Below, in pieces: positions 1 through 8,403 of a stretch of DNA of 64,000 nucleotides; within the stretch, counting starts at the first letter, position 1, and each line of letters starts with the position of its first letter. The position numbers were made by a program, and so were the translations under genes. Source of the DNA: a virus. The notes beneath the pieces are model-generated. The model saw only the letters and a list, made by a program, of their open reading frames with translations, searched no databases and was not told the origin of the DNA. The stretch spans positions 1-64,000 of the IMG/VR virus record IMGVR_UViG_3300038696_000126. The stretch is one strand, 5' to 3'.

Positions 1-1
1 A

Positions 2-118
2 AGCTTAAACGGCAAAAACAAAGCGTTTAATGCCAAAATTAAAAAAATATCTAAAGAACTCGATATGAACGGAATGTTTGACATCGGCAAAATGAAACCT
101 AAAAATGCTTTAGATTAA
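2..118 (+). CDS. 3' end of an unrecognised protein, cut by the window start
   Basis: An open frame enters from the left edge and ends at a TAA at 116-118. It encodes about 38 lysine-rich C-terminal residues ending in KPKNALD. The remainder lies outside the window, so no function can be given. It is on the same strand as the replication genes that follow, so a replication protein is possible, but that is only context. Confidence 0.55.
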   Translation, partial: SLNGKNKAFNAKIKKISKELDMNGMFDIGKMKPKNALD

Positions 119-140
119 AACCCAAAAATTAACATTTAGT

Positions 141-173
141 TAACATTCAGTTAACAATAGCCCGCTATATTTG
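141..173 (+). promoter_or_regulatory. Bacteroidota-type promoter for the first + operon
   Basis: TATATTTG at 166-173 fits the Bacteroidota -7 consensus TAnnTTTG and lies 26 bp before the ATG at 199. TTAACA-type repeats directly upstream (GTTAACA appears twice at 140-155) occupy the -33 region. This is inferred from consensus only. Confidence 0.5.
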
Positions 174-198
174 CAGGGTAATTAAAACTATAGAAACT

Positions 199-399
199 AT
201 GAGAGCTTCAAACGAAACAATAAAAGTAACTGCAAATCAAAGTAAAAGAACATTTACAATTAGAAAGTTTTTTGATGGAAAATTCCTTACAAAATACAGA
301 ACTATTGAAATGAATCAAGAAGAATTTGACAGAGAAGAAATGAACACAGAAAATGATTGGAAACAATTTCTAAAGTCTGATAACTATTATACCGTATAA
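199..399 (+). CDS. small unknown protein (66 aa)
   Basis: A short charged protein with no recognised family. It is the first complete gene after the promoter-like TATATTTG. The next gene starts 2 bp after its stop, which suggests co-transcription. The first half is basic, with a RTFTIRKFFDGKF-like stretch, and the second half is acidic. I would treat it as an early phage accessory protein. Confidence 0.55.
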   Translation: MRASNETIKVTANQSKRTFTIRKFFDGKFLTKYRTIEMNQEEFDREEMNTENDWKQFLKSDNYYTV

Positions 400-401
400 T
401 T

Positions 402-638
402 ATGAAACACTCAATAAAAGAAATTGCAAATTACATACACGAAAAAATAAACTTATCATCTAATTCTGCTTACAATATTTATGATGGGCCAAATGGTTTA
501 ACCCATACTACGGGATCAATGGAATATAGAGACGAAAATTATCAGCACGTTACGACTTATATCACAATGGATGATGTGTTATATGATGATGATTTAATAA
601 ATAGTTTAGTGTTTCAGTTAGACTTACAATATAAATGA
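402..638 (+). CDS. small acidic unknown protein (78 aa)
   Basis: Unrecognised. The C-terminal half is acidic (DDVLYDDDL). It begins 2 bp after the previous stop and overlaps the next ATG by 4 bp (ATGA), so it is read as part of the same early operon. Confidence 0.55.
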   Translation: MKHSIKEIANYIHEKINLSSNSAYNIYDGPNGLTHTTGSMEYRDENYQHVTTYITMDDVLYDDDLINSLVFQLDLQYK

Positions 639-982
639 TTGACCCACAAAAAACGCGAAGCAGAGCCACTAAGCACGGCAAAAATATCTTAGCTATATTT
701 CCCCAAGCATTAGAGGACAACCCTTACAAGCTATACCAAGCCCTTTTAAGGCTAGAAAATAAGGCTACTAAAGTAAAACGTAATAAGATAGCAACCGATA
801 GGATATTAGTGAGGGTAAAAATACTATTGGGCTGCACCTATAAAATAAAGAGCAAAGAAATATTTATAAACAATAAGCCGCGCGAATATACCCTGATGTT
901 AAATGACGGGGAAAGCAAGCGGAATCAAGCGGAATTACAAAGAGATGCTGACGGTTATGGCATCTTAGCACCTGATTTTTAA
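635..982 (+). CDS. unknown protein (115 aa), basic N-terminus
   Basis: Unrecognised family. The first 60 residues are lysine/arginine-rich and probably helical. The ATGA overlap with the upstream gene supports the start and suggests translational coupling. The antisense frame at 864-1049 is taken as a shadow. Confidence 0.5.
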   Translation: MIDPQKTRSRATKHGKNILAIFPQALEDNPYKLYQALLRLENKATKVKRNKIATDRILVRVKILLGCTYKIKSKEIFINNKPREYTLMLNDGESKRNQAELQRDADGYGILAPDF

Positions 983-999
983 CCAATAAAACCAACAAA

Positions 1000-1281
1000 A
1001 TGATTAGGAAAATCACAACACTAAAGGACACTATTACAATCAGCGGCACAAGTGGTTACAGCAGCGCATACTTAGGTTGGAAGATACTACCCGCAATGCA
1101 GGATTTTAGTAAAAAAGAATTAAAACTAAAAAAAATAGTTATGAAAACAATGTACAAAACAACAGGCGAAAGAGTAGTACTAACTGGTGAATCTCGTAAT
1201 GTTGGGCATGGAGAGCAAATTGAAGTTGCTTATTCAGACGGTTCGACAGGTTGGGAACACGAAGCAGATTTAATAGACTGA
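1000..1281 (+). CDS. unknown small protein; start uncertain
   Basis: The frame is open from ATG 1000 (93 aa). An internal ATG at 1141, preceded by an A-rich leader, gives a 46-residue product (MKTMYKTTGERVVLTGES...) that looks more like a compact folded domain. The C-terminal part (EIEV-type strands, GSTGWEHEADL) suggests a small beta-barrel. Neither start can be proved from sequence. Confidence 0.45.
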   Translation: MIRKITTLKDTITISGTSGYSSAYLGWKILPAMQDFSKKELKLKKIVMKTMYKTTGERVVLTGESRNVGHGEQIEVAYSDGSTGWEHEADLID

Positions 1282-1310
1282 AACATTAACTAAAAAAATA
1301 AAAACATATT

Positions 1311-1844
1311 ATGCAATTAAATTTAATTTGTTTAAAAGATGAATTACGACCAGTCCTCGGTCATGTTTACGTTACTTCGGAAAATGCAGTAGCTACTAAC
1401 GGTCATGTGTTGGGGGTAATACCAACCAATCATATTTTTAATAGAGATTTTGTTTTGTCTATTCCTGAAGATGGAATGTTAATACACGCGGAAGATTGGA
1501 AAAAAATAACACAATATGAATCCGCAGCTTGGAAAGGCCCTAACACCATAAAACTACACGACAGTAAAAAAAGATCTATTATTATCGAAACATTTTCACA
1601 GGAGGAGGTAGCTAAGTTTCCAGAATTTGAAAGATTAATCCCCACCCAAGAAAAGAGACAAGCCGAACTGAATAAAGTTGGTATTGATGCAAGCAACGCG
1701 CTTTTATTGCAAAAAGCATTAGGTTTTCTTAGTTTAGCTATGCAATTTTCAGGCTTTTCTGGGGCTATTCATTGCACGGATGCTTCAAACAGAGAAGAAA
1801 CCGCAGGTAGACATGGAATATTAATGCCAATAAAATTAACCTAA
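1311..1844 (+). CDS. sliding-clamp-like protein (short beta-clamp relative)
   Basis: Probably a reduced DNA polymerase processivity clamp. Residues 27-34 read VATNGHVL, matching the ATDGHRL turn of bacterial DnaN, and the protein ends HGILMPIKLT, matching the VMPMRL-type DnaN C-terminus. It has 177 residues against about 366 for bacterial DnaN, so it holds roughly one and a half clamp domains. A closed ring would need more subunits than the usual dimer. It sits just upstream of recombination and flap nuclease genes, which suits a replisome role. The family call rests on two short motifs and their positions. Confidence 0.55.
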   Translation: MQLNLICLKDELRPVLGHVYVTSENAVATNGHVLGVIPTNHIFNRDFVLSIPEDGMLIHAEDWKKITQYESAAWKGPNTIKLHDSKKRSIIIETFSQEEVAKFPEFERLIPTQEKRQAELNKVGIDASNALLLQKALGFLSLAMQFSGFSGAIHCTDASNREETAGRHGILMPIKLT

Positions 1845-1846
1845 CC

Positions 1847-2107
1847 ATGAAAAGATACTTTAAATCCAGCACTAGCCCATGCGGTCAGGTTGAGGTAGTA
1901 TTCCTCACTCCAAGCGAAAAAACATACTACAAAGTAAAGATGAGTTCATTCTTTTACGAAGCCCTTAAAACTGACAAAACAGTGGAGAAGATAACCCAAA
2001 TGGAGGGTGTGAATTTAATACACGAATCAAAAGAAGTGCCTAGCCTAGGTGCTGCCTTAGAGAAAGCAGACTACCCATTTTTAAGCGATATAGCAAATAG
2101 ATTATGA
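1847..2107 (+). CDS. unknown protein (86 aa)
   Basis: Starts 2 bp after the clamp-like gene, so probably in the same operon. Mixed alpha/beta composition with a few strand-like segments (QVEVVFLTPSEKTYYKV). No family recognised. A 17-codon hydrophobic frame overlaps its stop at 2104 and is too short to call. Confidence 0.5.
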   Translation: MKRYFKSSTSPCGQVEVVFLTPSEKTYYKVKMSSFFYEALKTDKTVEKITQMEGVNLIHESKEVPSLGAALEKADYPFLSDIANRL

Positions 2108-2182
2108 GAGTATATATTATTATGATAATATTCATTATCTTGTTCTGCCTAAGCTAATTAACAACCATTAAAATTAATAATT

Positions 2183-2278
2183 ATGAGAACAAAAATTTCA
2201 AATGCAGTAACAGTATTTACAATAGCGTGCTGGGTGATGTATCTTACCATAAATTTATCAATAGTTGCACCCCAATAA
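2183..2278 (+). CDS. possible 31-aa membrane peptide
   Basis: ATG at 2183 after an A-rich leader (AATAATT) opens a 31-codon frame with one hydrophobic stretch (VFTIACWVMYLTINLSIVA) and a basic N-terminus (MRTK). It could be a single-pass membrane peptide. Evidence is limited to hydrophobicity and a plausible leader. Confidence 0.35.
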   Translation: MRTKISNAVTVFTIACWVMYLTINLSIVAPQ

Positions 2279-2316
2279 ACTTAACCTTATATTTACATCT
2301 TAATTAAAAAATACCA

Positions 2317-3054
2317 ATGAGTACAGATAAGAAAAATATTTACCAAAAATTACTATCTATTCAGAAGAAAGTAAAGGGCTTGTCTAAAGATAAGCAGAGC
2401 CACAATTACGGTTATGTTACGGGTAACAAGCTACTATCATTTATTAAACCGCTGATGGATCAGGAGGGCTTAATACTAAAGCAAGAGATAACCGAAATAG
2501 AAAATGTTAGGCAAGATTACGAGGTCTTTAGTAAATGGGATTTGAACGCTGACGGTACTAAAGGCAAGTGGAAACCTAAAAATGAAATCCTCTCTAAGGT
2601 GATGATGAAATTCACTTGGGTAGATTGTGAGACTGGAGAGATGGACGTGAATACATTTGGCGCTAACGGTCAAAACGATTGGGAGAAGGGACTAGGCTCT
2701 GCTCTTACATACGGTGAGCGTTACTTCCTGCTAAAATACTTTCACATTGCTACTGATGAGGATGATATTGACAACCCCGACAGAAAGCCAGTAGAGCCGA
2801 CACCTAAGACCGTAGCGAAAGAAACACCTAAGCCAGTAGCTAAATCAGCGGTAAAAACAACCGCACCTGCAAACGACTTAGCGGGAATGGAAGCAAAGTT
2901 TATTAGATTAGCTATGGAGGAAGGGTCTTTAACGGATAAATTAGTGGGATTCATTGTAAAAGCACGAGATACTTACAAGTGGAATCATAGCCGCATTATA
3001 GAACTGCTTAATACGGCCAAGATTCAAACAAAGAAAGAAGTTAAAGACTTATGA
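2317..3054 (+). CDS. erf: ERF-family single-strand annealing protein
   Basis: Phage recombinase that anneals complementary single strands, used in recombination-dependent replication. The N-terminal 150 residues follow the ERF pattern: KLLSIQKKVKGLSKDK, NYGYVTGNKLL, then the signature GLGSALTYGERYFLLKYFHI and an acidic ATDEDDID. A Pro/Thr/Ala-rich linker (about 155-190) leads to a helical C-terminal domain, perhaps for partner binding. A TATATTTA element at about 2289 may be its promoter. Its stop overlaps the next ATG (ATGA). Just downstream is a flap endonuclease, a common pairing in phage recombination modules. Confidence 0.85.
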   Translation: MSTDKKNIYQKLLSIQKKVKGLSKDKQSHNYGYVTGNKLLSFIKPLMDQEGLILKQEITEIENVRQDYEVFSKWDLNADGTKGKWKPKNEILSKVMMKFTWVDCETGEMDVNTFGANGQNDWEKGLGSALTYGERYFLLKYFHIATDEDDIDNPDRKPVEPTPKTVAKETPKPVAKSAVKTTAPANDLAGMEAKFIRLAMEEGSLTDKLVGFIVKARDTYKWNHSRIIELLNTAKIQTKKEVKDL

Positions 3055-3197
3055 TTTGGGAGGTAGGTATATCAATATTGGGCATGGCGGTAGTATTCGT
3101 CATACCCCTTTACCTAGCCGCTTTGGTTTGGTATCACTTCTACAAAAAACGCATTACAAAAAATAGTAGATATGAGCAATTCAACGATAGGGACTGA
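3051..3197 (+). CDS. 48-aa single-pass membrane protein
   Basis: ATG at 3051 overlaps the ERF stop (ATGA). The product has one hydrophobic segment at residues 3-28 (ISILGMAVVFVIPLYLAALV) and a short basic tail (YKKRITKNSRYEQFNDRD). It overlaps the next gene's start by 26 bp. The tight coupling suggests a real small membrane protein; function unknown. Confidence 0.5.
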   Translation: MIWEVGISILGMAVVFVIPLYLAALVWYHFYKKRITKNSRYEQFNDRD

Positions 3198-3510
3198 TTA
3201 CGTTATACGGCAAAATGCCATGAGGGCTGACAAGAATTTTAATGACACCTCAGCGCATGATACTTGTCGATTGTACATAAAGTGCATAAACATTAAGAAA
3301 GAGCTACTACTGCACTTTAAAAGCCCTAAGAAGTTTGATGAACTTATTGATAAAACATTAAAGCGCAAGGAATGTAAGAACTACGAGGGATTCAAAGGCT
3401 TCTTAGGGGATAAGCTAGACCGCATAACATCACCTGAGAGAATAGATGAAATCGTAGAACTAATTGGCGAAGGGTTGTGGCATCAATCGGTTATTAAGAT
3501 ATTCAGATAA
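3172..3510 (+). CDS. unknown helical protein (112 aa)
   Basis: No family recognised. Mostly charged helices. The stop shares one base with the start of the flap endonuclease gene at 3510, so the two are probably translationally coupled, suggesting a role in replication or recombination. That is context only. Confidence 0.55.
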   Translation: MSNSTIGTDYVIRQNAMRADKNFNDTSAHDTCRLYIKCINIKKELLLHFKSPKKFDELIDKTLKRKECKNYEGFKGFLGDKLDRITSPERIDEIVELIGEGLWHQSVIKIFR

Positions 3511-4271
3511 TGGTAGATACAATAGTTCTTATAGACGCGGATAGCATTCTTTACTCCGCTTGCTATGTAAAAAAAGAGAATCAGATTGACGGGAAACCCT
3601 TCTCGGAAAATTTAGAAGATATTGTGTTTAAGTTTGATGAGCAAATCCAGTACATTCAAACTGACATTGAAGACGACTATGGTGAGCGGTTTAATATTGT
3701 GAAAATAGTTATATTTATAGAGGGTGCTGGCAATTTCCGCAAGTGGGTATCGCCCGACTATAAGGCTAACAGAGTCAAAAAAGAAAAGCCACCGCTGATT
3801 GAGCAACTGAAAAAATGGGTTAATCAAAATTACACAACTTTTTATAGTTACAACGTAGAAACTGATGATAGCATAGTAGCTACCTACACGCAGTGGGTTA
3901 ATAAAGGATATGAGATAATACTAGCCTCAATCGACAAAGACATTAGAACCGTACCCTGCTTAGTTTGGGATTACTTCCGCACCCGTAAAGAACTTGTAGT
4001 GGTAACGGAAGAGGAGGCAGTGTATAACTTCTGGTATCAAATGCTTACGGGTGATTCCTCGGATAACATTAAAGGAATAGCGGGAATGGGTAAAGTAGGA
4101 GCAACTAAGATATTAGCTAATACTAAACCGCCTTACTACTTTACGGTTTACAGGCAATACGCTAAACGCTACGGTAGTAAAACAAGAGTTGAGTTTACCA
4201 AATCTTACAGTCTGTTAAAGATGAGAACAGATAACATTTACACGCCAAACCTAGACGAAGTGATGTTTTAA
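3510..4271 (+). CDS. 5'-3' exonuclease / flap endonuclease (FEN, PIN-like)
   Basis: Structure-specific nuclease that removes RNA primers and 5' flaps. Metal-binding acidic residues are visible in order: LIDADSILY (D9, D11), VETDDSIVA (about 115-123) and ASIDKDIRT. The helix-hairpin-helix/H3TH segment follows (LTGDSSDNIKGIAGMGKVGA, about residues 177-196). At 253 residues it matches stand-alone phage 5' nucleases of the T5/T4 RNase H type rather than the domain fused to DNA polymerase I. It lies in the ERF/clamp operon. Confidence 0.88.
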   Translation: MVDTIVLIDADSILYSACYVKKENQIDGKPFSENLEDIVFKFDEQIQYIQTDIEDDYGERFNIVKIVIFIEGAGNFRKWVSPDYKANRVKKEKPPLIEQLKKWVNQNYTTFYSYNVETDDSIVATYTQWVNKGYEIILASIDKDIRTVPCLVWDYFRTRKELVVVTEEEAVYNFWYQMLTGDSSDNIKGIAGMGKVGATKILANTKPPYYFTVYRQYAKRYGSKTRVEFTKSYSLLKMRTDNIYTPNLDEVMF

Positions 4272-4323
4272 TTCACTATCATTGTGCAAAGCAAATAGAA
4301 TATAAATTTTTAATTTACGAATT

Positions 4324-4506
4324 ATGAAAAAAGAATACGAAAAAGTAGTGATGCCGCCAATAGGTTTAACATCAAAAATAGTAAACAGGTTAGAAAGGTT
4401 GCGAGATGTTAGGGGTGCAATAGTAAGATACTATGATGCAAGTATGAAGATACCTGTTGAATGGATTGAAGAATACAATGAACTGATAGACAGTACTAAA
4501 GCTTAG
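4324..4506 (+). CDS. unknown small protein (60 aa)
   Basis: Charged helical peptide starting after an A/T-rich leader (TTACGAATTATG). No recognised domain. It follows the flap nuclease gene with a 52-bp gap. Confidence 0.45.
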   Translation: MKKEYEKVVMPPIGLTSKIVNRLERLRDVRGAIVRYYDASMKIPVEWIEEYNELIDSTKA

Positions 4507-4549
4507 TGTCGTTGTGTTAACCTTTAATTTAATTACATAAAACACAGGA

Positions 4550-4738
4550 ATGGAAGAAATACGAAAGTCAATAAAGCAGAGAAGAATTGAAAATGCGGAT
4601 AAAGTATGCAGAGAGCTTAGGTATCAGTTAGTAGAATATGGGGGCATCGGTGATTTTGATGCAATAAATAAGCATTTAGTTTCTTGGAGTGTTTACTCTA
4701 ACAAAAGCAAGTACGAAAGACCACAGCCAGAAGACTAA
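4550..4738 (+). CDS. unknown small protein (62 aa)
   Basis: Basic helical N-terminus (MEEIRKSIKQRRIENADK), otherwise unrecognised. Its stop lies in CTAACGTAAACTAA, and a near copy (CTAACGTAGACTAA) spans the stop of the gene ending at 5111. The CTAACG core resembles the cassette junction sites, but no hairpin partner is visible here. Confidence 0.45.
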   Translation: MEEIRKSIKQRRIENADKVCRELRYQLVEYGGIGDFDAINKHLVSWSVYSNKSKYERPQPED

Positions 4739-4758
4739 CGTAAACTAAGTATTTAATT

Positions 4759-4920
4759 GTGGAAAATGATAAAATTAAAAGAGAGTGCAAAAACGAAAGA
4801 CACGTAAGGCGTGATAATAAATTTGGAATAACATGGTGCATTAGATGCGGCAGATTATTTACAAAGCCGAGCGGTAAGGAGATTACCGAAGAAGATAGAT
4901 TAAGGTTTAATTGTTTATAA
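4759..4920 (+). CDS. 53-aa zinc-finger-like protein (GTG start)
   Basis: GTG at 4759 opens a frame containing C10, H15 and WCIRCGR (C27, C30), a CxxxxH plus CxxC pattern typical of small phage zinc-binding proteins. GTG is the first in-frame start candidate and is preceded by an A/T-rich leader. The longer antisense frame at 4698-4961 is judged a shadow. Confidence 0.5.
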   Translation: MENDKIKRECKNERHVRRDNKFGITWCIRCGRLFTKPSGKEITEEDRLRFNCL

Positions 4921-4967
4921 CCTTCGTGTAAAAATTGGTATGTATGTAATGCCAAAACCATAAAATT

Positions 4968-5111
4968 ATGTTTGACTTAGTATTAAAAGAACAAGTAGAG
5001 AAAGCTAAACCGAAATGCTTAAAATGCCAATCGACCAACATAAAAGTTGCTATACATACAGACTACAAAGAGTGTAATGAGTGCTATAATTTTTGGGGGC
5101 AAGCAGACTAA
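4968..5111 (+). CDS. 47-aa zinc-ribbon protein
   Basis: ATG at 4968. Two CxxC pairs (CLKC at 17-20 and CNEC at 36-39) separated by 15 residues form a classic zinc ribbon. It ends convergently with the terminase gene, sharing 4 bp at the 3' ends. Possibly a small nucleic-acid-binding or transcription-modulating protein. Confidence 0.55.
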   Translation: MFDLVLKEQVEKAKPKCLKCQSTNIKVAIHTDYKECNECYNFWGQAD

Positions 5112-7222
5112 CGTAGACTAAACCGCCTCATCATTGGCTTATTGTTTATATGCTCACTCGGTTTCTTTATGTTTATCTGAGCAGCGTACAAGGCATGACC
5201 TGCGGCTACAATAGCATCATGTGTAGTTCTATTATGCACGTTGTAACTCTTTGCTTGATTTATAAGTTCTTCAAAGAATAACCTACCATACTCACCTGTT
5301 TTTTTATTCAAACCTACGTGGTTGTTAATATAATCTTCGAGGAGAAAATCCTGCGCCCTAATAGTCTCAGGGGTTGCGTACACACCCTTTTTAGTGCGTT
5401 CTGCTTGACTTACCTTAGTGTTAGGCGCTAGACTTTGTGTAGGGCGGTTAAACAAGTACTTACCATAACCCCTGTTGATAAAGTATCTGGCAATACCATA
5501 TTTGTTATTCTCTATAAGAATTTTGTAACCGTAAAAAACAGCGGCCATTAGCACATCTTCGTAAAACATTTCAGCGGAAGCAGGTCGCTTAACATACCCC
5601 AAGACAAACATATTAGAAGCACCGTTAGGGTCTGACTTATTATAAAGATATAGAGAGCCTTTTGAGCCGCGACCATCTGCGGTTTGGTCAAAATCATAGG
5701 GGTCACAGCCACCCACTCCTAGCCAATCATGCGGAGGTCTTTTTTCTGAGGTAATAATTGATTGCAGTTCAGGCTTGGGCATCCATGTTATGACGCAACG
5801 ACCTGAACTATTATCGGGATTCCACACCACCCTAGTATCTTGTACGCCACCCTTCCATCCGAAATTGCCTACTACGGTAGGCTTGTAAGTTAGGTTAGCG
5901 TTGTAATCCTCTTGCTCGACTAAATTCTGAGAGTTAAACACACAGTCGCCTAGTGTGTCCATAAATGCTTCTTGGAGATTAAAAGGCATCTGCCTTATTT
6001 CTTCATTGTATTTTTCAGCATCCCCTTTTAAGGATTTTCTTTTTCGGTTTAAGAATGTTTTACCGCCAATGTTTTCTATATCCCCATCAATTGTTTCAAA
6101 TGATTCATCAGGGTCATCAATTACGCTATTCCCGTATATGTCATATATAATACACCTGTAAGCGGGAATGAATATAGAGTAAAGACCTGACTTGGTTCTA
6201 CCGTTTTCACTCCTACCTTCCGCACCCTGACCCTCTAGTAATCCTTCATAGAATAAAGACTTATATTCAGAGCCACCCTTTGCCATCGGGTTAACGGTTG
6301 TTCCCATGCGACACTTACCAAATATCTTATTTCTGATTTCTAAGCAACGCTTCTGAACCTGCCAAGATTTTGATATGTTGTTTGGTTTTTCATACTTACC
6401 TGACTCATCATGTATTAGCCTAAATAGCTTATACCCGTCATAAGAATTATTTGCGGTTGCAAGCCAATTTATAGACGAGTTAAGACCATAACCTGACTGA
6501 CGTTTCTTTTGGTTTTTGGTAATCTTACTAGCGGGTGGCCGCATAGTTAGTTCACTCTTGGGGGATGTTGTTCCGTCCGTAACAGGTTTGAAAAAGAACG
6601 GCAAGTTAAAGAACGGATAAACTATTTTTTGTTGGAACACTACGTCCTTAGCATCTTTTGCGGTTTTAGATAGAATACCGCAGATAACATTTTTTGTTCT
6701 CGTTGATGCTTCAATAGACTCGCTACCCGCCAAAGTACTCCACCCAAAACGCCTGTTCTTAACAAGGTTTTGACCGTAACATCTTGGGTCTACAACGCAG
6801 GCTGCCCAATGATGCTCTAACTCGGCTTGTGGCTCTAGGTATAATGGATAACCAAAATCCTGCTTAACCCATTGTAGGGCGAACCAATGTGTGCCTGTAA
6901 GGTATGTTGGTTGTCCATTATTGTAAAACCAAACACCGTTTGTTCGTCTTTCAAATTGCTTTTCAATCCATGAATCCCATAAATCTCTAAACTCTTTCGG
7001 TTGATCTTGATATTCTTCGTCTGTATCAATGTCCTTTAGCGCATGAGGAATATCCTCACGTTGCCACATCTGCTCTTTTTTAGGTAGGTCGTGGAATAAT
7101 ATATCTTCTTTAGGCGGTTGTATGGGTAGCCCAATTTTTAAATCTGATATAACAATGACCTTACCCTTACTATCGTTAGGGCATATCCATACAATATCCG
7201 TCTCCTTATCCCAATGCGCCAT
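5108..7222 (-). CDS. terL: terminase large subunit (TerL)
   Basis: DNA packaging motor and headful/terminus nuclease. The ATPase domain shows a deviant Walker A, KNRRFGWST (about 155-163), a Walker B ending RLIHDE (268-273) and a coupling motif GTTVNP (307-312). The C-terminal RNase H-like nuclease shows GGCDPYDFD, ILIENNKYG and THDAIVAAG, in the order seen in phage terminases. At 704 residues it is on the long side, with about 140 residues before Walker A. The canonical Walker A lysine is not in its usual place; arginines occur instead, as in some other phage terminases. The upstream 99-aa gene shares one base with its start. Confidence 0.92.
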   Translation of the reverse strand: MAHWDKETDIVWICPNDSKGKVIVISDLKIGLPIQPPKEDILFHDLPKKEQMWQREDIPHALKDIDTDEEYQDQPKEFRDLWDSWIEKQFERRTNGVWFYNNGQPTYLTGTHWFALQWVKQDFGYPLYLEPQAELEHHWAACVVDPRCYGQNLVKNRRFGWSTLAGSESIEASTRTKNVICGILSKTAKDAKDVVFQQKIVYPFFNLPFFFKPVTDGTTSPKSELTMRPPASKITKNQKKRQSGYGLNSSINWLATANNSYDGYKLFRLIHDESGKYEKPNNISKSWQVQKRCLEIRNKIFGKCRMGTTVNPMAKGGSEYKSLFYEGLLEGQGAEGRSENGRTKSGLYSIFIPAYRCIIYDIYGNSVIDDPDESFETIDGDIENIGGKTFLNRKRKSLKGDAEKYNEEIRQMPFNLQEAFMDTLGDCVFNSQNLVEQEDYNANLTYKPTVVGNFGWKGGVQDTRVVWNPDNSSGRCVITWMPKPELQSIITSEKRPPHDWLGVGGCDPYDFDQTADGRGSKGSLYLYNKSDPNGASNMFVLGYVKRPASAEMFYEDVLMAAVFYGYKILIENNKYGIARYFINRGYGKYLFNRPTQSLAPNTKVSQAERTKKGVYATPETIRAQDFLLEDYINNHVGLNKKTGEYGRLFFEELINQAKSYNVHNRTTHDAIVAAGHALYAAQINIKKPSEHINNKPMMRRFSLR

Positions 7223-7521
7223 TACTTAGCGTGTCTTTCTGCAAATCCTTGTTTAAAATCCTCTTTCTTCTCAGCATCGGTTAGTATGCTACCGTCTATC
7301 TTTGACTTATCATAACGCTCTTGTAGTTTAGCAATCTCAGTTATAAGAAGATTGGCGGTTCTCCATGCATCTGCCTTAGCTTGAATACCTGCCTTACGAG
7401 CTGAACCGTCAAGGTCATCACCTAAAGCTCTTTTTGACTCATCTGATAATTGTTCGTACAAAAGCTTTCCGTTTTTGATATGGTCTTTAACCGAATCAAC
7501 GGCCCATGTATCTTTAATCAT
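7222..7521 (-). CDS. unknown helical protein upstream of terminase (99 aa)
   Basis: Charged, predicted largely helical, with SARKAGIQAKADAW and an ITEIAKLQERYDKSK segment. It is immediately upstream of terL and could be a terminase small subunit or packaging partner by position. No DNA-binding motif is evident, so this is a position-based guess. Confidence 0.5.
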   Translation of the reverse strand: MIKDTWAVDSVKDHIKNGKLLYEQLSDESKRALGDDLDGSARKAGIQAKADAWRTANLLITEIAKLQERYDKSKIDGSILTDAEKKEDFKQGFAERHAK

Positions 7522-8107
7522 AAAAAAAGTTTATGTCTTTAGCTTTCATTCTGAATAAGTCATCACCATTAACATCAACAACGTAGTTTCTGTACCGCCT
7601 AAAATTTACGCGCTTACCAATCACATCGTCTATACCGTACTTTGTCTTAAACATTTCGTGAGACTGAACACTAGCGTATTTGATAATGCCCTCGCGTATA
7701 TCCTTTTCTTTGTGCTGACCTGTTATTTTTAGGCCAGCGACTTCCTTCTCCTCCGCTTGCATAGGCTCTATAAACATATAGTCATATACAGGGGTAAAAG
7801 GAGTTGTTTCATTCTCATAAGCGTAAACAGTTGGGTCTGAGGGTCTGTCAAACACTGCGTAGTAGTCTCCCCCCATTACGGTCTTTTGATTGTGTATAAT
7901 GTTGTGGTGGAAGTACACGTAATCCCCTTTAGTAATCGGGGTCGTTGTTGTAGTCGGTGCTGCTAGTACCTTACCTTTAGGTATTCTATGCTTCACAGGA
8001 TTAAACTTAGGGTCTAAGAATAGCTCTATATCCCCGCACATTATAGTATCCTTTAACGTCTTAGGTAAGTGTAAGACAAAGCAACTGATTGACTCCTTAA
8101 ACTCCAT
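7514..8107 (-). CDS. GroES-like (cpn10-fold) protein, divergent, 197 aa
   Basis: Looks like a diverged co-chaperonin, perhaps two cpn10-like halves. The C-terminal half follows GroES order: YDYMFIEPM (108-116), a mobile-loop-like EEKEVAGLKITG (119-130; GroES has SAGGIVLTG), GIIKYA, VIGKRVNFRRYRNY and a final FRMKAKDINFF like GroES LIMSESDILA. The N-terminal half contains KGKVLAAP and KGDYVYF, which could be a degenerate second copy. It overlaps the next GroES-like gene by 11 bp. Role inferred: assisting folding of a virion protein with host GroEL, as T4 gp31 does. Confidence 0.5.
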   Translation of the reverse strand: MEFKESISCFVLHLPKTLKDTIMCGDIELFLDPKFNPVKHRIPKGKVLAAPTTTTTPITKGDYVYFHHNIIHNQKTVMGGDYYAVFDRPSDPTVYAYENETTPFTPVYDYMFIEPMQAEEKEVAGLKITGQHKEKDIREGIIKYASVQSHEMFKTKYGIDDVIGKRVNFRRYRNYVVDVNGDDLFRMKAKDINFFYD

Positions 8108-8372
8108 ATGCTAGTATATCAGATTCACGAATAATCATTTCATTCTTGGTGAACAGTTCACTATCTTCAAGAGTCTCCTTGAGCTTAGGGTCAAACATAA
8201 CCGTCATTCCCACCTCCGCATCTTCACAATCAGCAGCACAGTGTAGGATTATTGATGTAGGATACTTATCTTGCTTCTTATTAACAGTTTCAAGCAACCC
8301 GAATTTGGTCGTCTTTTCTTTAATTTCAGGCGTGGCTATAATAACCCGCTGATTGGTGAGTGTAATCGACAT
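8097..8372 (-). CDS. GroES-like (cpn10-fold) protein, divergent, 91 aa
   Basis: Length and layout match a single co-chaperonin domain: strand TNQRVIIATPE, a loop KTTKFGLLETV (21-30) in the mobile-loop position, VGMTVMFDP (GroES: VGDIVIF) and a C-terminal MIIRESDILAYGV (GroES: VLIMSESDILAIV). The hydrophobic loop residues (FGLL) would be the GroEL contact. It is the first gene of the terminase operon, directly behind a divergent promoter region. The ESDIL ending is the strongest single match. Confidence 0.6.
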   Translation of the reverse strand: MSITLTNQRVIIATPEIKEKTTKFGLLETVNKKQDKYPTSIILHCAADCEDAEVGMTVMFDPKLKETLEDSELFTKNEMIIRESDILAYGV

Positions 8373-8403
8373 AATTTAATATAGAATTAACATTAACTTA
8401 ACA

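Noticed and set aside
864-1049. Antisense hydrophobic frame
   Set aside because: It lies wholly opposite well-spaced + genes and has no leader; the composition follows from the complementary strand.
2104-2157. 17-codon hydrophobic frame overlapping a stop codon
   Set aside because: Too short to support.
4698-4961. 87-codon - strand frame over the small zinc-protein gene
   Set aside because: The + frame carries an ordered CxxxxH/CxxC pattern and fits the operon; the antisense frame does not.
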